A stretch of DNA of 64,000 nt, taken from Kitasatospora cinereorecta (GTDB taxonomy: Bacteria > Actinomycetota > Actinomycetes > Streptomycetales > Streptomycetaceae). The position numbers and the translations under genes are program-made. The stretch is from contig NZ_JAMZDX010000006.1 in the NCBI RefSeq assembly GCF_024172095.1, positions 124,001-188,000 on the forward strand. The letters run 5' to 3'. The notes under the pieces were generated by a model. The model ran no database searches, was not told where the DNA came from, and was given only the letters and a program-made list of their open reading frames with translations. Shown piece after piece: positions 9,183-17,166 of the stretch (its first letter is position 1; each line of letters starts with the position of its first letter).

Positions 9183-10843
9183 CGGCCCACCACCAGGTCG
9201 ATCAGGAACGGTCCGCCGCTCGCCAGCGCCTCGGCGATCGCGGGGGCGACCTGGTCGGGCTTGTCGACCCGGACGGCGGGGACGCCGAGCGAGCGGGAGA
9301 GTGCGGCGAAGTCGATCTCCGGGCGGGTCAGGTCGAACAGCTCGGGGAAGGCGTGCGGCTCGATGCCCTGGGTGCCCCAGTACTGGGCGATGTTGTCGTC
9401 CAGCAGCTTGTAGCGGCCGTTGTTGCAGATGACGAAGACGGCGCCGATGTCGTAGCGGGCGGCGGTCCACAGGGCCTGGATGGTGTACATCGAGCCGCCG
9501 TCGCCGGTGAAGCCGACCACGGTCTTCCCGGGGTGGGCCAGCTTGGCGCCGAGCGCTCCGGGGATGCCGACGCCGAGCGAGCCGCCGCGGGTCTGGAACC
9601 ACTCCCCCGGGGTGTTCGGCGGCAGGTGGCGGAAGAGGCCGGGCGAGCAGGTCAGCGCCTCGTCGAAGAGGATCGCGTCGGTGGGCAGCTGCGCGGCGAG
9701 TTCGCGGCCGAAGTCGGCGGCGGTGAGCGCGCCGGCGGCCTCGCGGGCGTCGCGCTCGTCGGCCTCGGTGCGGGCGGCGGCCTTCTCGGCGCCCCAGGTG
9801 CGCAGCCGGTCGGCGGCCCGGCGGTGCTGCTCGGGGGTCAGCCGGGCGTCGAGGGCGGCGGCGATCCGGCCGAGCGACTGGCGGGGGTCGGCGAGGATGC
9901 CGAGGTCGACCGGGAAGTTCTTGGCGATGGCGCCGCTGTCGAGGTCGACGTGGACGACCGGCGCGCCGGGGGCGAACACCCCGTCCAGGGCCGGGAAGAC
10001 CTCCGGCAGGGCGTAGGTGCCGACGATCAGCACCGCGTCGGCGGCCGCGGTGACCCGGCTGCTCGTGGTGCCGAACATGTGGCCCAGCTGGCCGCGGTAG
10101 GCGGGGTGGTCGGCGGGCAGGTTGACCTCGGCCCAGTCCGCGCCCCACACCTCGGCGCCCCACACCTCGGCGAGGCGGGCCAGTTCGGCCTGGGCGCCGG
10201 AGAAGTGCACGCCGTCGCCGACGATCAGCAGCGGCCGTTCGGCGCCGGCCAGCAGGTCGGCGGCGCGCTCGACGGTCTCCGGGGCGGGGACGGCCGCGGT
10301 CTCCAGGTAGGAGGTGGGGACGGCCGGCTCGTCGGTCTCGGCGTCCAGCACGTCGGCCGGCAGCACCACCATCACCGGGCCGTACGGCGGGGTGGCGGCG
10401 ACCTTGAAGGCGCGGCGCAGCACCCGCAGGGTGGAGCGCGGGTCGACCACCCGGGTCGCCCACTTGGTGACCGGCTCGGCCATGGCGACCAGGTCGGCGG
10501 CCATCTGGGCCTCCATGGCGTCGTACGCCAGCCCGGACTCGCCGACCAGCACGACCAGCGGGGCGTGGCCGCGCTTGGCCTGGTACAGCATGCCGATGCC
10601 GTTGCCGAGGCCGACGCCGGAGTGCAGTTGGAGCACCGCCGGCCGGCGGGTGGCGCGGGCGTAGCCGTCGGCCAGGCCGACCACGGCGGCCTCCTGGAGC
10701 GCCAGCACGTACTCGATCTCGGGGAAGTTGCGGAGCTCGTCCAGGAATCCCTGCTCGACCGTGCCGGGGTTGCCGAACATGTGGGTGACGCCGTCGGCCT
10801 TGAACTGTTCGAGCATCGCCACCCGTGCGGGCCTGCTGGCCAT
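9179..10843 (-). CDS. ThDP-dependent decarboxylase/synthase (benzoylformate decarboxylase-like)
   Basis: Three-domain thiamine-diphosphate enzyme of 554 aa. The N-terminal Pyr domain has the cofactor-activating Glu51 in LQEAAVVGLADGYA, closely resembling benzoylformate decarboxylase and acetolactate-synthase relatives. The C-terminal PP domain has the GDGG motif (Asp448) with a downstream ICNNGRY asparagine. It should act on a 2-oxo acid by decarboxylation or carboligation, but the substrate cannot be named. AGGAGG precedes the ATG at 10843. It is coupled to the 197-aa DJ-1 protein downstream and separated from the 278-aa DJ-1 protein upstream by a 92-bp gap holding a perfect hairpin, which may set different expression levels. 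Confidence 0.88.
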   Translation of the reverse strand: MASRPARVAMLEQFKADGVTHMFGNPGTVEQGFLDELRNFPEIEYVLALQEAAVVGLADGYARATRRPAVLQLHSGVGLGNGIGMLYQAKRGHAPLVVLVGESGLAYDAMEAQMAADLVAMAEPVTKWATRVVDPRSTLRVLRRAFKVAATPPYGPVMVVLPADVLDAETDEPAVPTSYLETAAVPAPETVERAADLLAGAERPLLIVGDGVHFSGAQAELARLAEVWGAEVWGADWAEVNLPADHPAYRGQLGHMFGTTSSRVTAAADAVLIVGTYALPEVFPALDGVFAPGAPVVHVDLDSGAIAKNFPVDLGILADPRQSLGRIAAALDARLTPEQHRRAADRLRTWGAEKAAARTEADERDAREAAGALTAADFGRELAAQLPTDAILFDEALTCSPGLFRHLPPNTPGEWFQTRGGSLGVGIPGALGAKLAHPGKTVVGFTGDGGSMYTIQALWTAARYDIGAVFVICNNGRYKLLDDNIAQYWGTQGIEPHAFPELFDLTRPEIDFAALSRSLGVPAVRVDKPDQVAPAIAEALASGGPFLIDLVVGR

Positions 10844-10890
10844 GCCTGTGCCTCCTCGTGTGCGCTGGGGGTGTGGTTCCGGGTGCGGGG

Positions 10891-10918
10891 GGAGCAGGGC
10901 GGGCGCCCGCCCTGCTCC
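10891..10918 (-). terminator. Perfect 14-bp palindrome between operon genes
   Basis: 10891-10904 and 10905-10918 are exact reverse complements. The hairpin lies between the 278-aa DJ-1 gene and the ThDP gene, and may act as an attenuator, partial terminator or mRNA-end stabiliser. Confidence 0.5.
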
Positions 10919-10935
10919 GGTGCGCTGTCGCCTGA

Positions 10936-11772
10936 TCAGGCCTTGAAGCCCCACTGGCGCAGCCCGTGCTCCAGCACCTCGACCAGCTTCTGGCCGGTGA
11001 GGTAGGAGTCCGGGGTGGACCGCCCGGTGATGAACGGGTAGTCGACGATCACCGAGGTCTCCTTGCCGAAGTTGCCGTGGAAGGCGCCCTCGGGGAGGGT
11101 GGCGTCGCGGAGGATGTACTCCAGCGGGTACGGCGGCGGGCCGATCACGAAGTCGGTGCCCATGAAGCCGGTGCCGTCCTTGTAGTCGTACTCGATGCAG
11201 TGCCCGGTGACGTGCTTGTTGCGCAGGATGCTGACCCGGTCGTCCTGCTCGCGGGCGAAGGCGAGCGCAGCGACGCCGTAGCACTCGGCGGCGATCGGCA
11301 GGTCCAGGTCGTGGAAGGCCAGGATCAGGTCGTGGATCCGCCAGTTGTTGGCGAGGTCGACGATCGGACCGCTGCCGCCGACGATCAGCAGGGCGTCGTA
11401 GCGCTCGGCGATCTGCGCCCGGACCTGCTCGCGGCGGGTGTTGTAGCCCTCCCAGGCGCGCAGGAAGTCGCTGCGGCTGCGGTACGGGCGGTCCGGCAGC
11501 CAGGAGGCCAGGTCCAGCGGGTCGTCCAGCCGGCTGGAGCGGTCCAGGACCTTGACCTTCTCGGCCATCTCGGTGCTGGTCACCGAGCGGCCCAGCGGCG
11601 GGTCGATGTACTCGGGGTCCATGCTCGGCGGCAGGGCCGCGGGGCGCTTGCCGGTCGGGGTCGCGAAGGTGACCTCGTAGCCGGCCCGGTCGAAGGTCTC
11701 CAGCGGCCCGACCAGCTCCTCACCCCAGTAGCCGTACTCGGAGAGCACGATGAGGATTCGCTTCTTCGCCAT
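10936..11772 (-). CDS. DJ-1/PfpI-family protein (278 aa)
   Basis: Larger DJ-1/PfpI-fold protein resembling the Hsp31/glyoxalase III-sized branch. The N-terminal strand RILIVLSEYGYWGEELVGP supplies the acidic residue. The nucleophile elbow is AAECYGVAALAF, with Cys near residue 165, and an active-site-like HGNFGKETSVIVDYPFITG stretch follows. Cytoplasmic; no signal peptide. AAGGAG lies 10 bp before the ATG. It is first in the minus-strand run DJ-1, ThDP enzyme, DJ-1, glgE, mak, glgB and manB, and its promoter faces the plus-strand NTF2/GMC operon across a 293-bp regulatory gap. The reaction is unknown; glyoxal or methylglyoxal detoxification is the family-based guess. Confidence 0.85.
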   Translation of the reverse strand: MAKKRILIVLSEYGYWGEELVGPLETFDRAGYEVTFATPTGKRPAALPPSMDPEYIDPPLGRSVTSTEMAEKVKVLDRSSRLDDPLDLASWLPDRPYRSRSDFLRAWEGYNTRREQVRAQIAERYDALLIVGGSGPIVDLANNWRIHDLILAFHDLDLPIAAECYGVAALAFAREQDDRVSILRNKHVTGHCIEYDYKDGTGFMGTDFVIGPPPYPLEYILRDATLPEGAFHGNFGKETSVIVDYPFITGRSTPDSYLTGQKLVEVLEHGLRQWGFKA

Positions 11773-11797
11773 CGGCGATGTTCTCCTTCGATTGCCT

Positions 11798-11856
11798 TGC
11801 GAATTCCCGCCGGAAGTCGGCGGCAGTACTGTCTAACAGTCGCCGCGGAATTCGCA
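11798..11856. promoter_or_regulatory. Nested inverted repeats in divergent intergenic region
   Basis: A perfect 10-bp inverted repeat TGCGAATTCC (11798-11807) / GGAATTCGCA (11847-11856) brackets an inner 5-3-5 palindrome, ACTGT-CTA-ACAGT, at 11828-11840. Another, CTTCG-N7-CGAAG, lies at 11959-11975. They sit between two divergent operons, so one or more are likely operators. The cognate regulator is not identified. Confidence 0.45.
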
Positions 11857-11992
11857 CCAGAGCCGCCGCCCCACCCGCCGGGACACTGCGAAGTCAGTGA
11901 AAGCACTTCGGCATGTCAGCCCCTGTGAGCAGCCGAGTTGCCGAAGGACGGGAGGGGACTTCGCACAGTACGAAGCCTTGCACAGAAGGCCG

Positions 11993-12022
11993 TTGACGCT
12001 CCGGCGGGCCGGATTCTAGCGT
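11993..12022 (+). promoter_or_regulatory. Predicted housekeeping-type promoter for the 12.0-kb operon
   Basis: TTGACG (11993-11998), an 18-bp spacer and TAGCGT (12017-12022) fit the streptomycete sigma-70-type consensus. They lie 44 bp upstream of the first start codon. Confidence 0.5.
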
Positions 12023-12065
12023 CCCTGTCAGCCGCGCTCACGAATTGCGGGAAGGGGAGGCGGAA

Positions 12066-12491
12066 ATGTCCGACGCCAACTCCGGGCAGAACCCGGAGAT
12101 CAGGGAATTCGCACAGAACTGGTTCGATCTGCTGAGCCGTCACGACCCGGTGGCCGAGCTGCTGCCGCTGGTGGTGGACGAGGGCCTGGACATGGCGTTC
12201 CCGGAGCGCACGCTCCGCTCGCACGCCGACTTCCGGGACTGGTACGCCGTGGTCGGCGAGGCCTTCGCCGACCAGAGCCACACCCTGGAGGCTTTCTCCG
12301 CAACCGAGGCGGACGGCCGGGTCGACATCGAGCTGGCCGTGGTCTGGGCCGCCAAGCACGTGGAGGACGGCGTCCGGCGCGCCTTCCGGGTGGAGCAGAG
12401 CTGGCAGCTGGCCCGCACGCCCGGCACCGGCGCGCTGCGGATCGCCCGCTACCGGGTCGGCACCCTCACCCCGGTCGAGGACGCCGGCTGA
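12066..12491 (+). CDS. NTF2/SnoaL-like protein (141 aa)
   Basis: Small single-domain protein with an NTF2-like pattern: an N-terminal amphipathic helix (FAQNWFDLLSRHDPVAELLPLV), then helices and a long curved sheet ending RIARYRVGTL. NTF2-like proteins act as cyclases, isomerases, hydratases or accessory binding proteins; no catalytic residue can be assigned. I start it at ATG 12066 (MSDAN), preceded by GGGGAGG, rather than at the TTG upstream. Its TGA overlaps the ATG of the GMC oxidoreductase (TGATG), so the two are coupled and probably work on the same molecule. Confidence 0.75.
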   Translation: MSDANSGQNPEIREFAQNWFDLLSRHDPVAELLPLVVDEGLDMAFPERTLRSHADFRDWYAVVGEAFADQSHTLEAFSATEADGRVDIELAVVWAAKHVEDGVRRAFRVEQSWQLARTPGTGALRIARYRVGTLTPVEDAG

Positions 12492-14038
12492 TGGCCGCCG
12501 ACTACGTGGTGGTCGGCGCCGGTTCGGCCGGCGCCGCGGTGGCCGCCCGGCTCAGCGAGGACGGCTTTGCGAACGTCGTCCTGCTGGAGGCCGGCGGCTG
12601 GCCCGAGCGCGAGGAGCTGCACCGCACCGACGCCGGTGCGCTGCTCGCGCTGCTCACCGCCGACTGGAGCGCGAGCATCGACTGGGGGTACGCCACCGAG
12701 CCGGAGCCCGGCGTGAACGAGCGCCGGATCCCGGTCGCCCGCGGCCGCCTGGTCGGCGGCTGCAGCGCGGTCAACGCCCTGATGTGGGTGCGCGGCAGCA
12801 GCCGGGACTACGACGGCTGGCGCGACCTGGGCAACCCCGGCTGGGGCTACCAGGACGTGCTGCCGTACTTCCGGCGCTCGGAGGACTTCGCCGGCGGCGG
12901 GTCCGCCTGGCGCGGCACGGGCGGCCCGGTGCAGGTCGCGGCGCCCGCCGAGCCGACCCCGCTGGCCGGGGCGTTCGTCGCGGCGACCCGGGAGGCCGGC
13001 TACCGCAGCGGCGGCGACTACAACGCCGAGCACCAGGAGGGTTTCGGGTTCCACTACCAGCACACCCGGACCCCGCAGGGCCGCCGGTCCAGCACCGCGA
13101 CCGCGTACCTGCTGCCGGCGCTGGGCCGCACCAACCTCACCGTGGAGACCGGCGCCCGGGCCACCCGGGTGCTGGTCGAGGACGGCCGGGCGGTCGGCGT
13201 CGAGTACGTCCAGGGCGACCGGACGCACACCCTGCGCGCCGAGCGCGAAGTGATCGTCTGCGCGGGCGCGTTCGAGAGCCCCAAGCTACTGCTGCTCTCC
13301 GGCATCGGCCCGGCCGATCAGCTGCGCGCGGCGGGCGTCGAGGTGGTCCTCGACCTGCCCGGGGTGGGCCGCAACCTGCAGGACCACCTGTTCGCGCCGG
13401 TCTGCTACGAGTCGCTGCGCGACCTGCCGCCCGAGGCGCCGCTGTCCGAGGCCGGCCTGTTCACCCGGACCGCGGCGGCCGACCCCTCGCGCGGCCCGGA
13501 CCTGCAGTTCACCTTCGGGCCGGTGAAGTTCCTGCCCGCCGGCGCCCCCGCCGAGCTGTGGCAGGGCCCCGGCTTCACCTTCGCGCCCATCGCGCTGCTG
13601 CCCGCGAGCCGCGGCACGGTGACCCTGCGCGACACCGACCCGCGCTCCACCGCGGTGGTGCGGCCCGGCTACCTGAGCGACCCGGCCGACCTGGACGTCC
13701 TGGTCGAGGGCGTCCGGCTGGCCCGGGAGCTGGCCCACACCGCGGCCTTCGACGACTTCCGCGGGGAGGAGTACGGCCCCGGCAAGGAGGCCGTCGACAC
13801 CGCGGAGCTGCGCGCGTACGTCCGCGCCAACGCCACGACGCTCTGGCACCCCGCCGGCACCTGCCGGATGGGCACCGGACCGGACGCCGTGGTCGACCCG
13901 GACCTGCGGGTGCACGGCATCGACGGCCTGCGGGTCGCCGACGCCTCGGTGATGCCGACCGTGGTGGCCGGCAACACCAACGCCCCCAGCGTGATGATCG
14001 GCGAGAAGGCCGCCGATCTGATCCTCAACCGTCCCTGA
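12491..14038 (+). CDS. GMC-family FAD oxidoreductase
   Basis: Glucose-methanol-choline oxidoreductase, 515 aa, similar in size to choline dehydrogenase and alcohol oxidase relatives. The N-terminal Rossmann motif YVVVGAGSAGAAVAARL binds FAD. GMC signature 1 is visible around GGCSAVNALMWVRGS, and signature 2 as GAFESPKLLLLSGIGP. The catalytic His453 lies in LWHPAGTCRMG, with a C-terminal NTNAPSVMIGEKAADL. It oxidises a primary alcohol or similar group to an aldehyde or ketone; the substrate is unknown. No signal peptide. Translation is coupled to the preceding NTF2 protein, and another NTF2-type gene follows after 21 bp. Confidence 0.93.
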   Translation: MAADYVVVGAGSAGAAVAARLSEDGFANVVLLEAGGWPEREELHRTDAGALLALLTADWSASIDWGYATEPEPGVNERRIPVARGRLVGGCSAVNALMWVRGSSRDYDGWRDLGNPGWGYQDVLPYFRRSEDFAGGGSAWRGTGGPVQVAAPAEPTPLAGAFVAATREAGYRSGGDYNAEHQEGFGFHYQHTRTPQGRRSSTATAYLLPALGRTNLTVETGARATRVLVEDGRAVGVEYVQGDRTHTLRAEREVIVCAGAFESPKLLLLSGIGPADQLRAAGVEVVLDLPGVGRNLQDHLFAPVCYESLRDLPPEAPLSEAGLFTRTAAADPSRGPDLQFTFGPVKFLPAGAPAELWQGPGFTFAPIALLPASRGTVTLRDTDPRSTAVVRPGYLSDPADLDVLVEGVRLARELAHTAAFDDFRGEEYGPGKEAVDTAELRAYVRANATTLWHPAGTCRMGTGPDAVVDPDLRVHGIDGLRVADASVMPTVVAGNTNAPSVMIGEKAADLILNRP

Positions 14039-14059
14039 TCCCTCGGCAGGAGGCCGACG

Positions 14060-14863
14060 ATGGCAGACCAGCAGGCGAACCTCGACCTGTACCGGCGCTT
14101 CCTGGACGCGCTGAACCGCAACGACCCCGACGGCATCGCCGCCGTGATCGACCCCGCGTTCCAGGACCACCACCCGGGCTTCGACATCAGCAGCCTGGAG
14201 AGCTACCAGCAGGCCCTCAAGGCCGCCCACGACTCGCTCGACCTGCGCGGGGAGCTCCAGGAGGCGTTCACCGCCGGGGACCGCGTGGTCACCCGGGTGA
14301 AGCTCACCGGCACCCACCGCGGCGAGGTGCTCGGCATCCCCGCCACCGGCCAGGCGGTCGAGTGGACCACCACCGAGATCTGGCGGGCCGAGGACGGCCT
14401 GCTCGCCGAGCGCTGGGCGCAGGACGACCTGCTCGGCCTGAAGGCGCAGCTGGCCCGCGGCGCGGAGAACACCGCCGTGGTGCAGAAGGTCAGCGACGCG
14501 GTCAACGCGCACCGCTACGACGACCTGGACGAGCTGTTCGGCCCCGAGTTCCGGGACAACAACCCGGCCTGGAGCGTGGCCAGCCTGGAGGAGCTCAAGG
14601 GCATCATCATCGGCGCCCACGAGGCGCTGGACTTCCACGCCCACCTGGACGCCCTCTACCCGGCCGACCCGGACAAGGTGATCATGCACATCACCTTCAC
14701 CGGCCGGCACGTCGGCCCGTTCTTCGGGATCGAGCCGACCGGCAAGGAGGTCACCTGGACCAGCCTGGAGGTCTACCGGCTGGAGCACGGCAAGGTCGTC
14801 GAGCGCTGGGTGCAGGCCGACACCGCGGGCCTGATGCGCCAGATCGGCGTCGAGCTCCCGTAA
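14060..14863 (+). CDS. Tandem SnoaL-like double-domain protein
   Basis: 267 aa consisting of two consecutive SnoaL/NTF2-like domains. Residues 1-130 and 135-260 repeat the same pattern: an N-terminal helix, FQDHHP or FRDNNP in the first third, a glycine motif LGIPATG or FGIEPTG, then WTTTEIWR or WTSLEVYR and AERWAQ or VERWVQ. SnoaL proteins catalyse aldol cyclisation in polyketide pathways, but most relatives are uncharacterised. The internal duplication is clear by eye. AGGAGG lies upstream of the ATG. It is probably co-transcribed with the GMC gene and the next SnoaL gene. The duplication could build an intramolecular version of the usual dimer. Confidence 0.82.
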   Translation: MADQQANLDLYRRFLDALNRNDPDGIAAVIDPAFQDHHPGFDISSLESYQQALKAAHDSLDLRGELQEAFTAGDRVVTRVKLTGTHRGEVLGIPATGQAVEWTTTEIWRAEDGLLAERWAQDDLLGLKAQLARGAENTAVVQKVSDAVNAHRYDDLDELFGPEFRDNNPAWSVASLEELKGIIIGAHEALDFHAHLDALYPADPDKVIMHITFTGRHVGPFFGIEPTGKEVTWTSLEVYRLEHGKVVERWVQADTAGLMRQIGVELP

Positions 14864-14911
14864 CGCCCCTACCCACCCACCGAGTTAACCCCCAGACCCA
14901 GGAGGAGACCC

Positions 14912-15283
14912 ATGGACACCAGGGGTGTCGTGGACCGCTACTACGAGCTCGCCAACGCGGGCGACTGGAACCCGTGGTGCGACCTGTTCGCCGTCGACAC
15001 GGTGATGGACGAGCAGCTCGCCGGGCACGTCGAGGGCCGGGAGACGCTGCGCGGGATGATGCGCGGATTCCCGGACATGTACGCCGAGTTCGCCAACAAG
15101 CCGGTCCACGTCGTGATCGACGGCGAGCAGGCGGCCGTGGTCTCGCACATCACCGGGCGCACCCACGGCGGCGTGGAGATCGAGGCCGAGGTGTGCAACT
15201 ACTTCCGCATCGTCGGCGGCGAGATCGTCTACATGGCGAACTTCCACGACAGCGCGCCGTTCGCCCCCGTGTTCGGGAAGTGA
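14912..15283 (+). CDS. SnoaL-like protein (123 aa)
   Basis: Single NTF2/SnoaL-like domain: an N-terminal helix VDRYYELANAGDWNPWCDLF, the DxxMDEQLAGHVEGRE segment, and a closing IVGGEIVYMANFHD. Size and fold pattern match small polyketide-cyclase-like proteins. The ATG is preceded by AGGAGGA. It is the third NTF2-type gene in the row and is 7 bp from the VOC-family gene. Its substrate is unknown; co-expression with the GMC and VOC proteins suggests an accessory or isomerase role in one pathway. Confidence 0.78.
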   Translation: MDTRGVVDRYYELANAGDWNPWCDLFAVDTVMDEQLAGHVEGRETLRGMMRGFPDMYAEFANKPVHVVIDGEQAAVVSHITGRTHGGVEIEAEVCNYFRIVGGEIVYMANFHDSAPFAPVFGK

Positions 15284-15290
15284 GGCCGCG

Positions 15291-15737
15291 ATGACCGCAC
15301 CCGCCTCGCTGCGCTGGGCGCACGTCGGGCTCAACTGCCGCGACCAGGCGGCCACCGAGGAGTTCTACACCCGCTGGTTCGGCTTCCGCCGGGCCCGGGT
15401 GGTGGCCGGCGACGGCTGGCAGGTGGTGTTCCTGCGCCGCGGCGAGGCCTGGCTGGAGCTGTTCGCCAGTGACGCCGAGCCCGCCCCGGCCGCCAAGGAG
15501 GACGGGCCGGCCAACCCCGGCGCGGTCCGCCACCTGGCCTTCCAGGTGGACGACGTGGACGCCTTCCTGGCCGGCGCCGAGGGCGAGTTGAGCGTCTCGC
15601 TCGGCCCGCTCGACTTCGACGAGTACATCACCGGCTGGCGCACGGTCTGGGTCACCGACCCGGACGGCGTCGTCATCGAGGTCAGCCAGGGCTACACCGA
15701 CCAGACCCCCGAGGAGCTGGCCCGGTACGACGCCTGA
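15291..15737 (+). CDS. VOC-family (glyoxalase/dioxygenase-fold) protein
   Basis: 148 aa with two beta-alpha-beta-beta-beta modules of the vicinal-oxygen-chelate fold. The first module starts LRWAHVGLNCRDQAATEEFY, where a metal-ligand His is expected. The second has VRHLAFQVDDVDAFL and ends WVTDPDGVVIEVSQG, where the Glu ligand is expected. Members include glyoxalase I, extradiol dioxygenases, epimerases and antibiotic-binding proteins. The retained His/Glu positions suggest a metal enzyme. It closes the first part of the plus-strand operon: a terminator-like hairpin follows at 15746-15782. Confidence 0.85.
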   Translation: MTAPASLRWAHVGLNCRDQAATEEFYTRWFGFRRARVVAGDGWQVVFLRRGEAWLELFASDAEPAPAAKEDGPANPGAVRHLAFQVDDVDAFLAGAEGELSVSLGPLDFDEYITGWRTVWVTDPDGVVIEVSQGYTDQTPEELARYDA

Positions 15738-15745
15738 CCCCCACC

Positions 15746-15782
15746 GGCCGGTCCGTCCGCCCACCCGGCGGGCGGGCCGGCC
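15746..15782 (+). terminator. Terminator hairpin after VOC gene
   Basis: Arms 15746-15761 and 15767-15782 pair at 14 of 16 positions around a 5-nt loop, 9 bp after the VOC stop codon. Confidence 0.6.
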
Positions 15783-15831
15783 ACTGCCCGTACCGCCCGG
15801 ACGTCCGCGCCCGGGCAGAGAGGGTGAAGAG

Positions 15832-17010
15832 ATGTTCCACCACCACCGCCACGAGCGCGCCGCCGACGGCACCCGCTCCCGGGCCACCTGGGCGGAGCTG
15901 TTCTACGACATCGTGCTCGCCTTCGGCGTCAGCCAGACCACCCACATCCTCGGCCACTCCCCCAGCTGGGCGACGTTCGGCCAGGCCCTGCTGATGCTCA
16001 CCCCGCTGTGGTGGGCCTGGGTGGACGTCGCGCTGGCCGTCACGATGGTCGAGGAGACCCACGTCGAGCGGCTGCTGCTGCTCGCCGCCGGCCTGGCCAC
16101 CTACGGCATGGGCGTGGCCGCGCCGCGGGCGATGTCCGGGCACGCCGAGGCGGCACTGTTCGCCGGCTCCTACCTGGTGCTGCGGCTGCTGATGGGCGAG
16201 GCCACCCGCCGCGAACGCCCCTTCGCCCGCACCATCCACCCGTACTCGGCCGGCGTGGTGTTCGCGCTGGCGCTCACCGCCGGCGCCTTCGTCAGCGGTC
16301 CGGCCCGGGCGGCGATCTGGGCCGGCGCCATCCTGGCCGAGGCGGTGCTGCCCGCGGTGATGAGCCGCCGGCTGCACGCCATGACCTACAGCGCGGCCCA
16401 TCTGCCCGAGCGCTTCGGCCTGTTCATCATCATCGCGCTCGGCGAGAACATCCTCGCGGTCGGCGCCCGGGCCTCCGCCGGGGCGCTCACCGCCGCGCTG
16501 GTCGCCGCGCTGGTGCTCAGCTTCGTGATCGGCGGCGCGCTGTGGTGGCTGTACTTCCACCTCGCCGCGCCCGCCGTCGAGCACTCGATGCGCACCCACC
16601 GCACCCCGGCCACCGTGGTGCGCGACGTGCTCAGCTACGGCCACCTGGTGCTGGTGCTCGGCCTGCTGCTGGTCGCGGTCGGCACCGGCAACACGGTCGC
16701 CCACCCCACCGGCGTCTCGCACGACCCGAGTGCGGCCCTGCTCCCGATCGGCGCCGCGCTCTTCGCGCTGACCTTCGGGTACACCCGCTGGCGGATGTTC
16801 GGCGCCGCCTCGGCCACCCGGATCGGGGCCGGGCTGTGCCTGCTCGGCCTGGCCGCCGGAGCCCCGTTCCTGCCCGCGATCGCCACCCTGGGGGCGACCG
16901 CCGTCCTGCTGGTCGCGGTCAACGGCCTGGAGCACTGGCTGGTGGCCACCGGACGCCGCGTACCGCTGCTGTTCCACCGTCCTGTTCCCACCGGTCACGA
17001 GTTGACGTAG
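15832..17010 (+). CDS. ltrA: Low-temperature-requirement protein A (LtrA) family membrane protein
   Basis: Integral membrane protein of 392 aa with about ten hydrophobic segments. It begins with the LtrA hallmark WAELFYDIVLAFGVSQTTH, includes the LLxLTPLWWAWVDVAL motif, and contains the central GLFIIIALGENILAVGA signature. The family name comes from a Listeria locus needed at low temperature; the biochemical role is unknown. A histidine-rich N-terminus (MFHHHRHER) is notable. The start has a GAGAGGG site. It follows a terminator hairpin and so may begin a second transcription unit with the MFS exporter downstream. Confidence 0.88.
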   Translation: MFHHHRHERAADGTRSRATWAELFYDIVLAFGVSQTTHILGHSPSWATFGQALLMLTPLWWAWVDVALAVTMVEETHVERLLLLAAGLATYGMGVAAPRAMSGHAEAALFAGSYLVLRLLMGEATRRERPFARTIHPYSAGVVFALALTAGAFVSGPARAAIWAGAILAEAVLPAVMSRRLHAMTYSAAHLPERFGLFIIIALGENILAVGARASAGALTAALVAALVLSFVIGGALWWLYFHLAAPAVEHSMRTHRTPATVVRDVLSYGHLVLVLGLLLVAVGTGNTVAHPTGVSHDPSAALLPIGAALFALTFGYTRWRMFGAASATRIGAGLCLLGLAAGAPFLPAIATLGATAVLLVAVNGLEHWLVATGRRVPLLFHRPVPTGHELT

Positions 17011-17166
17011 TGCCGCTGACGACCTTTCACAGTGCCCCGCGGGGGAGCGGTCCAAGCGCTGGACTTCGGCCACCTGGCTAGCGTTTTGGACGCGGGCACG
17101 CCCAGCCGATGCCGTCACCCGAATCTGCTCACCGTGCACCGGAATCCACCTGCGAAACGAGGTCCC

